A stretch of 64,000 nt of DNA. Source: Polynucleobacter arcticus. Its GTDB lineage: Bacteria > Pseudomonadota > Gammaproteobacteria > Burkholderiales > Burkholderiaceae. Shown in pieces: positions 5,468 to 16,526 of the stretch. Position 1 is the stretch's first letter; every line of letters begins with the position of its first letter. The notes under the pieces were generated by a model, which had not been told where the DNA came from, ran no database searches, and worked only from the letters and a program-made list of their open reading frames with translations. The stretch is taken from contig NZ_CP028940.1 in NCBI RefSeq assembly GCF_013307205.1, positions 1,161,702 to 1,225,701 on the forward strand, written 5' to 3'. The position numbers and the translations under genes were made by a program.

Positions 5468-6718
5468 TTACTTCTGATCTAGCTCAAAAGCCTTATGGAG
5501 CGCACGTACAGCCAACTCCATATATTTTTCATCGATCACAACAGAAATCTTGATTTCACTCGTGGAGATCATCAGAATATTGATGCCCTCTTCAGATAAA
5601 GTGCGGAACATTTTGCTTGCCACACCAACATGGGAGCGCATACCAACACCCACTACAGAGACCTTGGAAACCTTTGGATCACCAGTAATTTCTTTAGCCT
5701 CAATATGGGCCTGGACATTACTCTTAAGCAAATCTAAGGCTTTTTGATAGTCAGCACGCGGTACGGTGAAGGTAAAGTCAGTCTTACCTTCAAAGGATTG
5801 GTTCTGAATAATGATGTCTACATCAATGTTGGCGTCGGCAATCGGACCCAAAATTTGATAAGCGATTCCCGGGCGGTCAGGAACTCCCAGAACGGTAATT
5901 TTTGCTTCATCACGCGCAAAGGCGATGCCGGAAATAACTGCGGCTTCCATAGTGCTGTCCTCTTCAAATGTAATCAAGGTACCCGACTTCATCTCCAGAT
6001 CAAGGGGCATCAACGGATCTGTCAATGATGACAGAACACGGGTTTTCACTTTGTACTTCCCAGCAAACTCGACGGAGCGAATTTGCAATACCTTAGAACC
6101 CAGACTTGCCATCTCTAGCATTTCTTCAAAAGTAATCTTGTCTAGGCGACGCGCATCTTCGCAAACACGGGGATCGGTTGTATAAACACCATCAACGTCC
6201 GTATAAATCAAACACTCGTCCGCCTTGAGGGCAGCGGCCATTGCAACAGCCGAGGTATCAGAGCCGCCACGACCTAAGGTCGTGATATTGCCATTCGGAT
6301 CGACACCTTGAAATCCAGTAACGACCACAGCACGGCCAGCATTGAGATCAGCCAGAATTTTTTGATCGTCAATACTTTTGATGCGCGCTTTAGTAAAAGA
6401 AGAGTCTGTATGTACGGTAACCTGCCAACCTGCATAGCTGACAGCATCAACACCTTCACGAAGCAAAGCCAAAGCCAATAGGCCGGAGCTCACCTGCTCA
6501 CCGGTCGAAGCAATTTGATCTAGCTCACGCGGGTTAGCGTCGGGATTGATATCTTTTGCCAAGCCAAGCAAGCGATTGGTCTCACCTGACATGGCAGAAG
6601 GCACCACTACAACCTGGTGACCTGCACGCATCCACTTGGCAACGCGTTTAGCGACATTCTGAATGCGCTCAACTGAGCCCATTGAGGTGCCACCATACTT
6701 ATGAACGATAAGAGCCAT
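5468..6718 (-). CDS. lysC: aspartate kinase
   Basis: 416 residues, the length of monofunctional aspartokinases in this group. The N-terminus MALIVHKYGGTSMGSVERI holds the KYGGTS kinase motif; TTLGRGGSDTSA is the catalytic-domain nucleotide/substrate motif; the C-terminal about 160 residues are tandem ACT domains (ITVLGVPDRPG and VSVVGVGMRSHVG) that bind feedback inhibitors, normally lysine and threonine. It makes aspartyl phosphate, the first step to lysine, threonine, methionine and diaminopimelate; dapA is also in this window. It stands alone between tRNA-Ser and tilS, so its regulation seems to be mainly allosteric. Confidence 0.97.
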   Translation of the reverse strand: MALIVHKYGGTSMGSVERIQNVAKRVAKWMRAGHQVVVVPSAMSGETNRLLGLAKDINPDANPRELDQIASTGEQVSSGLLALALLREGVDAVSYAGWQVTVHTDSSFTKARIKSIDDQKILADLNAGRAVVVTGFQGVDPNGNITTLGRGGSDTSAVAMAAALKADECLIYTDVDGVYTTDPRVCEDARRLDKITFEEMLEMASLGSKVLQIRSVEFAGKYKVKTRVLSSLTDPLMPLDLEMKSGTLITFEEDSTMEAAVISGIAFARDEAKITVLGVPDRPGIAYQILGPIADANIDVDIIIQNQSFEGKTDFTFTVPRADYQKALDLLKSNVQAHIEAKEITGDPKVSKVSVVGVGMRSHVGVASKMFRTLSEEGINILMISTSEIKISVVIDEKYMELAVRALHKAFELDQK

Positions 6719-6802
6719 AAAAGCCGTTGTTTTATCTATTTATAGGGAACTGCATTCCCTAGGGTCTAAAAGGGGCTTATTTTACAGGGTTTTATCCCTT
6801 TG

Positions 6803-8122
6803 CTATGGCTTGACAATCCACTCAGGAATAACTCGCTTACCAGTTGACGTTAAATGAGGATAGCTTACCCCAACCCCAGCCACCGCAATAAGCTCATCGT
6901 TGATATACAACAGAGGTGCCTGCCGCTCCCAAGGTGGTGTACCTGACTCCTGAAAGAGATTCTTAAGTGTTTTGCGGGGTGTATTGAGCTTGATTTGAAT
7001 CTTTTCTGCACCTTGGCGCAATCTTTCCTCGATAAGACCCTGCTCTTGGGCTCTGTGTACCCAGGTCAGCGATAAACCTAGCGCCTTACTGCGTAGCGGC
7101 AAGCTCTTAAATATCCACTGACCAGCATTGCTGTTGGCTACCTGCAAGATACTGCGCCATAAATAAATACTCACCCCATCATGCTGCCATTCCAAGCTAG
7201 AGTCCGGCTTTACCGACATGAGATCTTTCCACCAGGATTCGAGTCGATCTTGAGATGGCATTCCTAAATTATTTAACTTCAACCAATAACGCATGAGATT
7301 ATTGGCAGCTGCTTTATCTGCCTGAGCTAGGGCAAGCAGGGGCGACAGCTTTAAGTTATCGCCCTGAAGAATATTTTTCGCATCCTGTCGAGCCAAACGA
7401 TCGAGCAGCACTTGGGACTGAGCCAGTAAATCTGCACTTCGAGCTAAATTGGAGATGGCTCCAGGCTGAATTTTTTCCAATCTCGGAATAATTACCTTGC
7501 GCAAAGCATTGCGGCGATAGCGTGTATTTTGATTGCTAGGGTCTTCTACCCACTTTAGCCGATGCTCCTTAGCGTATGCCTCTAACTCTGCTTTACTGTT
7601 ATTTAACAATGGGCGCCAAAGCGTAATTGAGTGACCCTCTTTTGACATAGAGCGACCGAGGGGCATACCGGAAAGGCCAGCCACTCCGGAGCCACGCAAC
7701 AGTTGCAAAAGAATCGTTTCAGCTTGGTCATTTTGATGATGCGCTAGTAGCAAATCTTCAACCTCATGCTCCCTGCATAAATCGATCAAAGCATCGTAGC
7801 GCTCTGCTCTTGCTCTAGCCTCAATATTGCCTTGAGATTGATCGGCAAAATGCAGTAGGCGAAAATCAAAATGGACGTGATATTTTTTGGCTAGTTTCTC
7901 GCAAAACTCCAACCATTGATCAGCCGGCTTTTGTAATCCATGATGGATATGAAAAACCCAAACTTCAATTGAAGGATCTTGAAGATTGCTTGCTTGCACC
8001 CCTTTACAAACAGTATCGAGCAGCACAACCGAATCTAGCCCACCGCTGAGGGCGAGGCCAATTTTTCTAGCCGCTACTGGAGCAGCTTTAAGGCTTGGCT
8101 TCGATTTCCTTAAACTTGCCAT
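6803..8122 (-). CDS. tilS: tRNA(Ile)-lysidine synthase
   Basis: 439 residues. The PP-loop [14 protein letters not shown] near residue 25 binds ATP, and [27 protein letters not shown] and [13 protein letters not shown] are TilS motifs; a C-terminal substrate-binding domain follows. The enzyme adds lysine to C34 of tRNA-Ile(CAU) so that it reads AUA; it is normally essential. The start overlaps the 3' end of accA by 35 bp, suggesting co-transcription with that gene. Confidence 0.95.
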   Translation of the reverse strand: MASLRKSKPSLKAAPVAARKIGLALSGGLDSVVLLDTVCKGVQASNLQDPSIEVWVFHIHHGLQKPADQWLEFCEKLAKKYHVHFDFRLLHFADQSQGNIEARARAERYDALIDLCREHEVEDLLLAHHQNDQAETILLQLLRGSGVAGLSGMPLGRSMSKEGHSITLWRPLLNNSKAELEAYAKEHRLKWVEDPSNQNTRYRRNALRKVIIPRLEKIQPGAISNLARSADLLAQSQVLLDRLARQDAKNILQGDNLKLSPLLALAQADKAAANNLMRYWLKLNNLGMPSQDRLESWWKDLMSVKPDSSLEWQHDGVSIYLWRSILQVANSNAGQWIFKSLPLRSKALGLSLTWVHRAQEQGLIEERLRQGAEKIQIKLNTPRKTLKNLFQESGTPPWERQAPLLYINDELIAVAGVGVSYPHLTSTGKRVIPEWIVKP

Positions 8123-9059
8123 AACTCATCAAACGCTCATGGCGACGCTCAAGTAGCGCATCCACTTTCATGCCATCGAAGGTCTTCAGGGATTCAGCCA
8201 AAGCTTTGCGCATATTAGTCATCATGACATCGTAGTCACGGTGAGCACCACCAGTTGGCTCGGCTACGATTTTGTCGATCAGACCTAATGTTTTCAAACG
8301 TTGTGCAGTCAGCCCCAGTTGCTCGGCAGCTTCAGGCGCCTTCTCTGCTGTCTTCCAAAGAATCGAAGCGCAGCCTTCAGGCGAAATCACGGAGTAGGTA
8401 GAGTTCTGCAACATCAGCACCACATCACCCATAGCAATAGCCAATGCACCGCCAGATCCACCCTCACCAATAATAGTGGCGATGATAGGCACTTCTAACT
8501 CTGCCTGAACATAGAGATTGCGGCCAATCGCTTCAGATTGATTGCGCTCCTCGGCATCGATACCTGGAAATGCCCCTGGTGTATCTACAAAAGTAAACAC
8601 GGGTAATTTAAATTTCTCTGCCAAACGCATTAAGCGCATAGCCTTGCGATATCCCTCAGGACGACTCATGCCAAAGTTTCTTAGAGCGCGCTCTTTGGTA
8701 TCCCGCCCTTTTTGGTGACCGATCACCATACAAGGCTGATTCTCAAAACGCGCCAAACCTGCAATGATGGATTGATCATCTGCAAAATTGCGATCGCCAT
8801 GAAGTTCATGAAAATCAGTAAACAAGGCGCCCACGTAATCTAATGTGTAGGGACGCTGCGGATGACGCGCTACTTGTGAAACTTGCCAAGGACTGAGGTT
8901 GGCATATACATCTTTAGTCAGCTGCTGACTTTTTTCAGTCAGCGTTTTGATCTCATCAGAAATATCTACCGATGATTCGTCTTGCACAAATTGCAGCTCT
9001 TCAATCTTTGACTCTAGTTCAGCGATCGATTGCTCAAAATCCAGGAAAGTCGTTTTCAT
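8088..9059 (-). CDS. accA: acetyl-CoA carboxylase carboxyltransferase subunit alpha
   Basis: 323 residues, the usual AccA length. The N-terminus [20 protein letters not shown] is typical, followed by the crotonase-fold core with [32 protein letters not shown] and [13 protein letters not shown], the last being the glycine-rich oxyanion region. With AccD (not in the window) it transfers CO2 from carboxybiotin to acetyl-CoA, the first committed step of fatty acid synthesis. It lies 9 bp after the DNA glycosylase gene and overlaps tilS, so the three may be one transcript. Confidence 0.97.
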   Translation of the reverse strand: MKTTFLDFEQSIAELESKIEELQFVQDESSVDISDEIKTLTEKSQQLTKDVYANLSPWQVSQVARHPQRPYTLDYVGALFTDFHELHGDRNFADDQSIIAGLARFENQPCMVIGHQKGRDTKERALRNFGMSRPEGYRKAMRLMRLAEKFKLPVFTFVDTPGAFPGIDAEERNQSEAIGRNLYVQAELEVPIIATIIGEGGSGGALAIAMGDVVLMLQNSTYSVISPEGCASILWKTAEKAPEAAEQLGLTAQRLKTLGLIDKIVAEPTGGAHRDYDVMMTNMRKALAESLKTFDGMKVDALLERRHERLMSYGKFKEIEAKP

Positions 9060-9068
9060 AGCTCGATT

Positions 9069-9725
9069 TTAGTATTCAACGGGAACGGGGTCGATACTTC
9101 TCCACATATACCAGGTGGCTACCGTTCGCCAGGGGGCCCAATTTGCTGCTACTTCACGAGCCTCATGCCTACTAACCGGCTCTCCACTGAAGTAATTGAG
9201 TGAAATAGCCTTAATGAGGCCCACATCGTCCAAAGGGAGAATATCCGGCCTCACCATGTTAAAAATCAGGAACATTTCTGCCGTCCAGCGGCCAATTCCC
9301 CGAATAGCACTCAATTCTTTAATAATGGCCTCGTCCTCCATGCCTTTCCACTGATTAGCATGTAAGCGGCCAGAATCAAAATGCTCGGCCAAATCTCGAA
9401 TGTATTCAACCTTTCGACCCGATAAACCCGCTGCACGCAACTCTTCTACAGTAAGGGCAAGAATATTTTTGGGGCTGACTTTCTTTTTAAGGGCCAAGAG
9501 GACTTTGTTCCAGACGGATTGGGCTGCAGCTACGGAGATCTGTTGACCGACAATCGATCTCGCTAAAGTAGTGAATGCATCACCGCGGGTCATCAAAAAG
9601 AGAGAGTCGTATTTAGGGATGATTTTCTTCAGAATACGATCCTGTTTCATAAGCTCAGTACAAGCCCGCTCCCAATACTCGGGGGCTACTTCCTCATGAA
9701 TTAACTGCTCTGCTGCTTTACTCAA
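9069..9725 (-). CDS. DNA-3-methyladenine glycosylase II family protein (HhH-GPD)
   Basis: 218 residues. ARSIVGQQISVAAAQSVW and the helix-hairpin-helix LSAIRGIGRWTAEMFLIF, followed by DILPLDDVGL containing the expected catalytic Asp, define the HhH-GPD superfamily, AlkA branch. No iron-sulfur cysteine cluster is present, which argues against Nth/MutY. It would remove alkylated bases in base excision repair. It lacks the N-terminal domain of Escherichia coli AlkA, as in many compact bacterial homologues. Confidence 0.88.
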   Translation of the reverse strand: MSKAAEQLIHEEVAPEYWERACTELMKQDRILKKIIPKYDSLFLMTRGDAFTTLARSIVGQQISVAAAQSVWNKVLLALKKKVSPKNILALTVEELRAAGLSGRKVEYIRDLAEHFDSGRLHANQWKGMEDEAIIKELSAIRGIGRWTAEMFLIFNMVRPDILPLDDVGLIKAISLNYFSGEPVSRHEAREVAANWAPWRTVATWYMWRSIDPVPVEY

Positions 9726-9769
9726 GATACATTCTCAATCACTCAATATCTAAACACTATTTTTTAGAT

Positions 9770-11191
9770 TTAACTTCTACGCCACTCGGTGATTCCACCG
9801 GGCTTGTCTTCCAATACTACGCCCTGCTCTATTAATTCTCGACGAATCAGATCAGCTTTCGCAAAGTCTTTAGCTAGCTTAGCTGAAACCCGTGCTGCAA
9901 TCTGCTCTTCAATTTGATCAGCGGATAAACCTTCAACGCTACCACGCGACCCTGCTTGTAAAAAGTGGGTTGGATCACGCTGTAAAAAGTTGAAGGTGCC
10001 GGCCAATTGTTTTAAGGTGGCCGCCAATTGCGCTTTTTCTTCACCCTGTGCACGATTAACCTCACTTGCTAAATCAAATAATGTAGCAATTGCCTCAGGC
10101 GTATTGAAGTCATCATTCATGGCGTCTGTAAAACGCTTGGCCCAGACTGCGTGGGGGTCAATCGGCTGATTGCTCGCGGGTACTTGTGCCAGCGCTGTAT
10201 AGAGACGAACTAATCCAGCGCGAGCTTCTTCGAGCTGTGCATCACTATAGTTAATGGGACTGCGATAGTGGGCACGCAACATAAAGAAGCGTAATACCTC
10301 TGGATCAAAACTCTTGAGAACATCTCGAATCAAAAAGAAGTTACCAAGTGACTTGGACATCTTTTCTTCATTCACCCGAATGTGGCCGTTATGCATCCAA
10401 TAATTAACGAAAGGTGCATCGCTCGCTTTGTGGTCTTGGCCATACAAGGCGCCTTCGCTTTGTGCAATCTCATTCTCGTGGTGAGGAAACTGTAAATCCG
10501 CACCGCCGCCATGAATATCAAAATGCTCACCCAATAAGTCACAGGACATTGCTGAACATTCAATATGCCAGCCAGGGCGGCCATCGCCCCAAGGAGATTT
10601 CCATCGAGTATCTGCTGGCTCTTCTGGTTTAGCGCTTTTCCACAATACAAAATCAAGGGGGTCACGTTTACCGCCGCCAACTGCAACGCGCTCACCAGCA
10701 TTGAGTTCGTCTAAGGATTTTCCTGAAAGATGGCCATATCCCGGAAACAATCGCACGGCAAAATTCACGTCAGCATCTTCACCCTGATAAGCCAGTTCCT
10801 TGTCGACTAAACGACCAATGATTCCTTGCATTTGTGCAATGTAATCCGTAGCACGGGGCTCATGATCGGGATGGATCAATCCCAGTTCATCCGAGTCAAA
10901 ATGCATAGCATCAATAAAACGCTGAGTCAGAGCAGAAATGGGCTCACCATTCTCCACAGCGCGATTGATGATCTTGTCGTCAATATCCGTGATGTTACGG
11001 ACATACACCACTTCATAGCCGCTAGCTCGTAACCAACGAACCACCATATCAAAGACAATCATGACCCTAGCATGCCCAATATGGCAGAAGTCATAGACCG
11101 TCATCCCGCAGACATACATCTTCACCTTACCCGGCTCGATGGGTTTAAAGGCCTGTTTTGAACGACTGAGGGTGTTATAGATTTGCAGCAT
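9770..11191 (-). CDS. cysS: cysteinyl-tRNA synthetase
   Basis: 473 residues from ATG 11191; an upstream in-frame TTG at 11212 would add seven residues but the family starts ML(K/Q)I(F/Y)NTL, matching [10 protein letters not shown] here. The HIGH motif is CHIGHARV, the zinc-binding Cys is in YVCGMTVYD with [10 protein letters not shown] and [12 protein letters not shown] further on, and [10 protein letters not shown] is the KMSKS loop. It charges tRNA-Cys. It is divergent from the TPR lipoprotein gene. Confidence 0.97.
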   Translation of the reverse strand: MLQIYNTLSRSKQAFKPIEPGKVKMYVCGMTVYDFCHIGHARVMIVFDMVVRWLRASGYEVVYVRNITDIDDKIINRAVENGEPISALTQRFIDAMHFDSDELGLIHPDHEPRATDYIAQMQGIIGRLVDKELAYQGEDADVNFAVRLFPGYGHLSGKSLDELNAGERVAVGGGKRDPLDFVLWKSAKPEEPADTRWKSPWGDGRPGWHIECSAMSCDLLGEHFDIHGGGADLQFPHHENEIAQSEGALYGQDHKASDAPFVNYWMHNGHIRVNEEKMSKSLGNFFLIRDVLKSFDPEVLRFFMLRAHYRSPINYSDAQLEEARAGLVRLYTALAQVPASNQPIDPHAVWAKRFTDAMNDDFNTPEAIATLFDLASEVNRAQGEEKAQLAATLKQLAGTFNFLQRDPTHFLQAGSRGSVEGLSADQIEEQIAARVSAKLAKDFAKADLIRRELIEQGVVLEDKPGGITEWRRS

Positions 11192-11251
11192 AGGGGCGAT
11201 AAAGGTGGGCAAGTAGCGCCAATTTGTTAGACTGAGCGCTGAGTATATCGA

Positions 11252-12076
11252 ATGAGCCAGTTTTCCACCCTGCCCCCTATGCCTGCTAAGCCCTTTTTTT
11301 GTCGTCCAGCCCTTGTGGGCGGTTTGAGCTCCCTAGCAACCCTTCTGATTCTGGGTGGGTGCAGCACACCAGGCCAACAGTTAGCGGATGCTGAAATCCG
11401 AGCTCTTAATAGCGCTCCTGCCAGCCCCTCAACAGGCCCTCAAGCACCCTATTTGGGCTCTTATGGCCCCAATGACCCACCAAGACTCGCAGGCAATGAC
11501 GCGGGATATGACCAATTCAATGCAGAGCTATCAGATTCTGTGGCAGTGCCCTTTTTATCATTTTTGATTATTGAGCCCGACCCAGTAACTCGAAATGGCG
11601 TCCCGTCCGATATTGAAAAGCTTGTAAAAGCCAAGAAATATCCGGATGCGATCGACCTGATCAATCAAAACCTAAAGAAAACTCCCGGTAACGTGCAGTT
11701 ACGTTACGTCAAAGCGCGCATGCAAATTGAAATGCGTCAATGGGAGCCAGCCAAAAAGACCTTGATCGAAATCACTCAGCAATTTCCAGAATTACCAGAG
11801 CCCTATAACAACTTAGCAGCCCTAGCAGCCAACCAAGGCAATTGGATTGAAGCAAGAGATTATTTAGAACTTGCATTGAAATTGCGTCCTAGCTACACAG
11901 TAGCTTCGGCAAATTTGGGCGAAGTCTACATTCGCTTGGGCGCCCAAGCTTATGACAATGCCGCCAAAGATGCTGTGCTTAATCAACGCCAATACACCAA
12001 TCGTGCCAAAGCATTGATGGAAATACTCAAGCCCACAAAAAAATCTGTCCCACCGACTCCAGCTATCTCAAAATAA
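11252..12076 (+). CDS. TPR-repeat lipoprotein
   Basis: 274 residues. A hydrophobic segment ending [11 protein letters not shown] is a lipobox with Cys at about residue 36, so the mature protein would be lipid-anchored in the cell envelope. Residues about 125-240 contain tetratricopeptide-type helices ([57 protein letters not shown]). ATG 11279 is an alternative start giving a more typical signal peptide length. It comes before ppiB by 46 bp. TPRs imply a protein-interaction role; the partner is unknown. Confidence 0.8.
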   Translation: MSQFSTLPPMPAKPFFCRPALVGGLSSLATLLILGGCSTPGQQLADAEIRALNSAPASPSTGPQAPYLGSYGPNDPPRLAGNDAGYDQFNAELSDSVAVPFLSFLIIEPDPVTRNGVPSDIEKLVKAKKYPDAIDLINQNLKKTPGNVQLRYVKARMQIEMRQWEPAKKTLIEITQQFPELPEPYNNLAALAANQGNWIEARDYLELALKLRPSYTVASANLGEVYIRLGAQAYDNAAKDAVLNQRQYTNRAKALMEILKPTKKSVPPTPAISK

Positions 12077-12122
12077 TTTTTTACTGTTTTTATCTACTCA
12101 CTCATCAGAAAGTAAATTCATC

Positions 12123-12626
12123 ATGACTCAAGTTTTACTCAAAACAAATAAAGGGGATATCACCCTCACACTCGATGCTGTTAAGGCGCCTAAGACGGTT
12201 GCTAATTTTTTACAGTACGTCAAAAGCGGTCACTACGATGGCACGATCTTTCATCGTGTAATCGATAACTTCATGGTTCAAGGTGGCGGCATGACGGCTG
12301 GTCTGAAAGAAAAATCATCCGGTGCTCAGATTGAGAATGAAGCAAACAATGGCTTAAAAAATGATCGCGGTACAGTGGCAATGGCTCGCACCAGCGATCC
12401 ACATTCAGCTACAGCGCAATTTTTTATCAATGTGAATGACAATGGTTTCTTAAATCACACAGCACCCAACGCTCAAGGTTGGGGCTACGCCGTTTTCGGT
12501 AAAGTCACCGGTGGCTTAGATGTAGTTGATGTCATCCGTAAAGTCAAAACAGGGAATTCTGGTTTTCACCAAGATGTACCTGCTGAAGACGTCGTCATTG
12601 AAAAGGCAAGCGTTCTCGAAGAATGA
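12123..12626 (+). CDS. ppiB: peptidyl-prolyl cis-trans isomerase, cyclophilin type
   Basis: 167 residues, cytoplasmic (no signal peptide). Cyclophilin core motifs are visible: [19 protein letters not shown] with the catalytic Arg, and [18 protein letters not shown]. It catalyses proline isomerisation during protein folding. Its stop overlaps the start of lpxH as ATGA, so the two are translationally coupled. Confidence 0.95.
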   Translation: MTQVLLKTNKGDITLTLDAVKAPKTVANFLQYVKSGHYDGTIFHRVIDNFMVQGGGMTAGLKEKSSGAQIENEANNGLKNDRGTVAMARTSDPHSATAQFFINVNDNGFLNHTAPNAQGWGYAVFGKVTGGLDVVDVIRKVKTGNSGFHQDVPAEDVVIEKASVLEE

Positions 12627-13414
12627 TTCCGCAGTACGCGAGCGCGTTATTCATTTCTGATTTGCATCTCACGCCGTCAATGCCATTGACGGCCCAACGG
12701 TTTTTTGATTTTTGTGAGAAAGATGCCCCCAAAGTCGAGGCTGTCTTTATTTTGGGTGACCTGTTTGAGTATTGGGTCGGAGATGATGCAGCTCTCCACT
12801 CACCATTTCAGCAAGAGGTGAAGCGCGCGCTAGCAACCCTTTCTACTAAAGTGAAAACGTATTACTTACATGGCAATAGAGACTTTTTACTGGGAGCTCA
12901 TTTTTTAAGTAAGACTGGCATGACCTTGATGCATGATCCCACCAAGGTATCGATCGCTGGAAATGAATATGTGCTGTGCCATGGAGATTCACTTTGCACT
13001 GCTGATATTGGCTATCAAGTTTTCCGCAGCTGGGTACGTAAATCTTGGATTCAATCGTTGTTTTTGAAAATGCCCTTGCATTGGCGTCGCGCCATTGCAA
13101 ATCGTCTTCGTAGTAATAGCGGGATGCAATACCGACGTGATAAACAAACTGCGCCCCAGGGAGCTCAGGATAAAACGGATGTGACCCTAGCAGCTTGCTC
13201 TGAAATATTAAAGAATCAATCAGGCAATCTGTTGATTCATGGGCACACGCACCGCCCAGCCCATCACCAAGAGAGTTTGCTAGATCAAGAATGGCAACGT
13301 TGGGTTTTGTCGGACTGGGACCTAGATCATCCAGAAAGTCTGCAGCCTCGGGCAAGTGCCTTACTCATTAATCAAAACGGCGTACGCTATACCGATTTGA
13401 TTAAAGCGGGATAA
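12623..13414 (+). CDS. lpxH: UDP-2,3-diacylglucosamine diphosphatase
   Basis: 263 residues of the calcineurin-like metallophosphoesterase fold: [43 protein letters not shown] and IHGHTHRP provide the dinuclear metal ligands in the LpxH order. The enzyme makes lipid X in lipid A synthesis at the inner-membrane face. It is coupled to ppiB by a 4-bp overlap, a common arrangement in betaproteobacteria. Convergent with suhB, 7 bp away. Confidence 0.94.
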   Translation: MIPQYASALFISDLHLTPSMPLTAQRFFDFCEKDAPKVEAVFILGDLFEYWVGDDAALHSPFQQEVKRALATLSTKVKTYYLHGNRDFLLGAHFLSKTGMTLMHDPTKVSIAGNEYVLCHGDSLCTADIGYQVFRSWVRKSWIQSLFLKMPLHWRRAIANRLRSNSGMQYRRDKQTAPQGAQDKTDVTLAACSEILKNQSGNLLIHGHTHRPAHHQESLLDQEWQRWVLSDWDLDHPESLQPRASALLINQNGVRYTDLIKAG

Positions 13415-13421
13415 CTATTGG

Positions 13422-14210
13422 TTAGTTATTGGAGTATTTGGATAAGCACTGCACCATCTGAGCAAAAATTCGTGGATTAGCGCACATCACTTCACCACTT
13501 TGCAAGAAGCCTTCCTCGCCACGGTAATTACCTATCAAACCACCAGACTCCGTAATCAATAATGCCCCTGCAGCCATGTCCCATGGCTTCAGATCACTCT
13601 CAAAAAATCCATCGTATCGACCAGCAGCAACATAAGCTAAATCTAAAGAAGCAGCACCAGGACGACGAAGGCCTGCAGATTGACGCGACATATCAGCGAA
13701 GATTTTTAAATACTTCTCTAAGTCTTGGTCTTCACGATAAGGAAAGCCAGTGCCTAAAAGGCAATTTGCTAGGCGATCTTGAGTGGCAACACGCAAGCGC
13801 CGGCGATCTAAATAAGCGCCTGCACCACGGGTGGCTGTGAAGAGTTCATCGCGAGTGGGGTCATACACTACAGCTTGTTGGGTAACGCCATTAACAGACA
13901 GGGCAATCGAAACTGCATATTGCGGAAAGCCATGAATAAAATTGGTAGTGCCATCTAGTGGGTCAATGATCCACACGTTTTCAGCATCAATGTTTTGAGC
14001 GCCAGTTTCTTCAGCCAAAAACCCATGAGACGGGTAAGCCTCGCTGAGCGTTTCAATTATGGCCGCTTCGGCCTGTCTGTCCACCTCGGTTACAAAATCA
14101 TTATGCTGTTTACGGTCAACCTGAAGACGCTCTAAATTGAGAGAGGCTCTGTTAATCACGGTTCCGGCACGACGGGCAGCCTTCACGGCCACATTTAACA
14201 TGGGATGCAT
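13422..14210 (-). CDS. suhB: inositol-1-monophosphatase family protein
   Basis: About 262 residues from ATG 14210. The longer frame from 14261 is rejected because the family begins MHPMLN(I/V)AV as here. Lithium-sensitive phosphatase motifs are present: [26 protein letters not shown] and, near the C-terminus, [18 protein letters not shown], together forming the metal site. SuhB hydrolyses inositol phosphate in vitro and in Escherichia coli also acts in rRNA transcription antitermination; the latter cannot be judged from sequence. Divergent from trmJ. Confidence 0.93.
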   Translation of the reverse strand: MHPMLNVAVKAARRAGTVINRASLNLERLQVDRKQHNDFVTEVDRQAEAAIIETLSEAYPSHGFLAEETGAQNIDAENVWIIDPLDGTTNFIHGFPQYAVSIALSVNGVTQQAVVYDPTRDELFTATRGAGAYLDRRRLRVATQDRLANCLLGTGFPYREDQDLEKYLKIFADMSRQSAGLRRPGAASLDLAYVAAGRYDGFFESDLKPWDMAAGALLITESGGLIGNYRGEEGFLQSGEVMCANPRIFAQMVQCLSKYSNN

Positions 14211-14331
14211 AGTTTTGATGGACAAATTAAATAAGAACAAGCTCAGCAGACTGCGGGACAATCAGGAGCTAACATGATGATTCTAAACGATTGCCCCTTT
14301 GAACTCCTAAGCTCCTAGAGATTACGCCTTT

Positions 14332-15090
14332 ATGAATACTACTCAAGCACAATTATTGCGCTGGGTGATGGTTGAAACTAGCCATCCCGGAAACGTCGGT
14401 TCCGCCGCGCGTGCACTTAAAACCATGGGATTTGGAGATCTACGCCTGATAAAGCCAAAGATTTCTGGGGTTGCCAAGATGCCAGAGGCAATCGCTCTTG
14501 CTAGTGGTGCGGTCGATATCCTGCAAGCCAGCCAAGAATCCCCCGCCCTTGAATCGGCTGTACAGGATTGCGCTCTCGTCCTGGGTCTTACGAGCCGTGA
14601 CCGAGAGTTTGGACCGCCCGCTCTCAATTGGCAGGGTGCTCGCCCCTTAATTCAGGCGGCGATTCATGGCAAACAACGTGTCGCCCTCCTGTTTGGTCCC
14701 GAGCGAACAGGTTTGGATAACCATCATCTTTCCCTCTGCACCCATCGAGTGTGGCTAGATGCTAATCCACTCTACCCCTCACTCAACCTTGCCCAAGCAA
14801 TGATGGTCTGCGCTTTCACTCTAAGAGAGACCTTAGTAACGAATTCAAAATCTATGCCGGCGGACTTAATTCAAAGCTCCTCAGAGCTTGTGGACTATGC
14901 TGATCCAGCGGCCGTGGCTGCAATGCTTGATCATTGGCGAGCAGGGCTTGAGGCTATTGGCTATCTTGATCCTGCTAATCCCAAGAAACTGATGCCCCGT
15001 CTACAAGCCCTATTTGCAAGGACCCGACTCCATCAGGAGGAAATCGACCTTCTACGGGGAATTGCCAAACAGATGCTCTTAAGAAAGTAA
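14332..15090 (+). CDS. trmJ: tRNA (cytidine/uridine-2'-O-)-methyltransferase TrmJ-type
   Basis: 252 residues of the SPOUT superfamily. The N-terminal VETSHPGNVGSAARALKTMG is the TrmH/TrmJ motif 1, ALLFGPERTGL is motif 2 and YPSLNLAQAMMVCAF is motif 3 of the knotted SAM site. A C-terminal helical extension (KLMPRLQALFARTRLHQEE) matches TrmJ, which methylates position 32 of tRNAs. 29 bp before cysE and in the same direction, so probably co-transcribed. Confidence 0.92.
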   Translation: MNTTQAQLLRWVMVETSHPGNVGSAARALKTMGFGDLRLIKPKISGVAKMPEAIALASGAVDILQASQESPALESAVQDCALVLGLTSRDREFGPPALNWQGARPLIQAAIHGKQRVALLFGPERTGLDNHHLSLCTHRVWLDANPLYPSLNLAQAMMVCAFTLRETLVTNSKSMPADLIQSSSELVDYADPAAVAAMLDHWRAGLEAIGYLDPANPKKLMPRLQALFARTRLHQEEIDLLRGIAKQMLLRK

Positions 15091-15119
15091 GTCTAGCCTT
15101 TACCCGTTAAAATTAGACG

Positions 15120-15887
15120 ATGTTTAATTCACTCTTCGACCAAGTCGATTCCATCATTGTTCGTGACCCAGCCGCCAGAAATCGCCTGGAAGTAATTACC
15201 TGCTACCCAGGTTTGCATGCAGTATGGATTCATAAAGCATCACATGGCCTCTGGAACCTTGGCTTTAAATGGATTGCGCGACTCTTGTCGATGGTGGCAC
15301 GTTGGATTACTGGCATTGAAATCCATCCGGGTGCAAAGATCGGTCAGCGAGTATTTTTAGATCACGGTCTAGGTATCGTTATTGGGGAAACCACAGAAAT
15401 TGGTGATGATTGCACCATCTACCAGGGCGTTACTTTGGGCGGTACCTCCTTATATAAGGGGGTTAAGCGTCATCCTACTTTAGGTAAGGGAGTGGTGATT
15501 AGTGCTGGCGCCAAAGTCTTAGGAGGCTTCACTGTAGGTGATGGTGCACGTGTTGGCTCAAATGCTGTGGTACTAAAAGAAATTCCAGCCGGAGCAACTG
15601 CAGTCGGGATTCCTGCGCGCATCTTGCACCCAGATTTACCGCAGGCTAGCACTCCAGAAAGTAAGGCAAAAGAGTATTTCTCTGCCTATGGAGTCACTCC
15701 TAACGTGGACGATCCAGTCTCTATGGCTTTAAAGGGTTTGATTGATGCCACTCTAGAGCAAGAAGCCAAAATCGCCGCACTAGAGAAAGCGCTTGCAAAG
15801 TTAAGCAATACACCGACATCAGATGCCAATGAGTCTAGTGATACAAAACGTGATCTTGGCGCTTTAAAAGAGTGGCTAAAAGAATAA
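15120..15887 (+). CDS. cysE: serine O-acetyltransferase
   Basis: 255 residues. A helical N-terminal region (FDQVDSIIVRDPAARNRLEV) comes before left-handed beta-helix hexapeptide repeats (GAKIGQRVFLDHGLGIVIGE, then DDCTIYQGVTLGGTSLYKG), the CysE acetyl-CoA site. It acetylates serine to start cysteine synthesis. The N-terminal domain is the shorter EpsC-like version rather than the longer enterobacterial one. The C-terminus after about residue 185 is variable and charged. It converges with the SlyD-like gene with one base between stop codons and no terminator. Confidence 0.95.
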   Translation: MFNSLFDQVDSIIVRDPAARNRLEVITCYPGLHAVWIHKASHGLWNLGFKWIARLLSMVARWITGIEIHPGAKIGQRVFLDHGLGIVIGETTEIGDDCTIYQGVTLGGTSLYKGVKRHPTLGKGVVISAGAKVLGGFTVGDGARVGSNAVVLKEIPAGATAVGIPARILHPDLPQASTPESKAKEYFSAYGVTPNVDDPVSMALKGLIDATLEQEAKIAALEKALAKLSNTPTSDANESSDTKRDLGALKEWLKE

Positions 15888-15888
15888 G

Positions 15889-16482
15889 TTAATGCAGGGT
15901 TGGTGACGAAGTACCCGCACTTGAAGTACCACCTGCCGACTCATCATCACCATCATCGGGCTCATCGCCCGGCATCCCAAAAGCAAATGCTTCGCCACCT
16001 TCAGGATAGCGATTTTCAATTTCTTCATCGGTAGCTGTGCGAACATCCTCGACCTGAACCCAAAATCGCAGAGCCATACCAGCTAAAGGATGGTTGCCAT
16101 CTAACACTACTTGACTGTCCGCTACATCAGTTACGGTGTAAATTAGGGGGTCATCATCTCCATCACCAGCATCGCCCTCTTCCTCGGCGTCAGGCACGCC
16201 CTCAAATTGCATGCCGACTTCTAAGGGCTCTGGAAAACGGGCACGTGGCTCAATCTTTAATAGCTCTGGGTCATATTCACCAAAAGCCTCGCTAGGCTCA
16301 AGCTGAATGCTGGCCTCATAACCGAGGTCTTGACCATCTAATAAGGTTTCGATCTTTGGAAAAGTGCCCTCATATCCACCGTGCAGGTATACCATCGGAG
16401 CATCTGGTTCCTCGATAATATTGTTTTGCGCGTCAGTCAATTTGTAGCGCAGGGACACAACGGTATTTTTTTCGATCTTCAT
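15889..16482 (-). CDS. FKBP-type peptidyl-prolyl isomerase, SlyD-like
   Basis: About 197 residues from ATG 16482; an in-frame TTG at 16500 is possible but MKIEKNTVVSLRYKL is the family start. QLEPSEAFGEYDPELL and HPLAGMALRFWVQVEDV are the SlyD FKBP/insert-in-flap signatures. The C-terminal tail is acidic (GDEPDDGDDESAGG) instead of His/Cys-rich, so nickel storage as in Escherichia coli SlyD is unlikely; an acidic insert (AEEEGDAGDGDDD) also interrupts the domain. Cytoplasmic folding helper. Confidence 0.85.
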   Translation of the reverse strand: MKIEKNTVVSLRYKLTDAQNNIIEEPDAPMVYLHGGYEGTFPKIETLLDGQDLGYEASIQLEPSEAFGEYDPELLKIEPRARFPEPLEVGMQFEGVPDAEEEGDAGDGDDDPLIYTVTDVADSQVVLDGNHPLAGMALRFWVQVEDVRTATDEEIENRYPEGGEAFAFGMPGDEPDDGDDESAGGTSSAGTSSPTLH

Positions 16483-16526
16483 GCGTAATTCATTCAACAA
16501 TGTGTTTTAAATAGCTTCTTACTTAT

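Noticed and set aside
12846..13355. 169-residue minus-strand open frame opposite lpxH
   Set aside because: lpxH on the plus strand has all family motifs; the antisense frame has no homology features and is a shadow.
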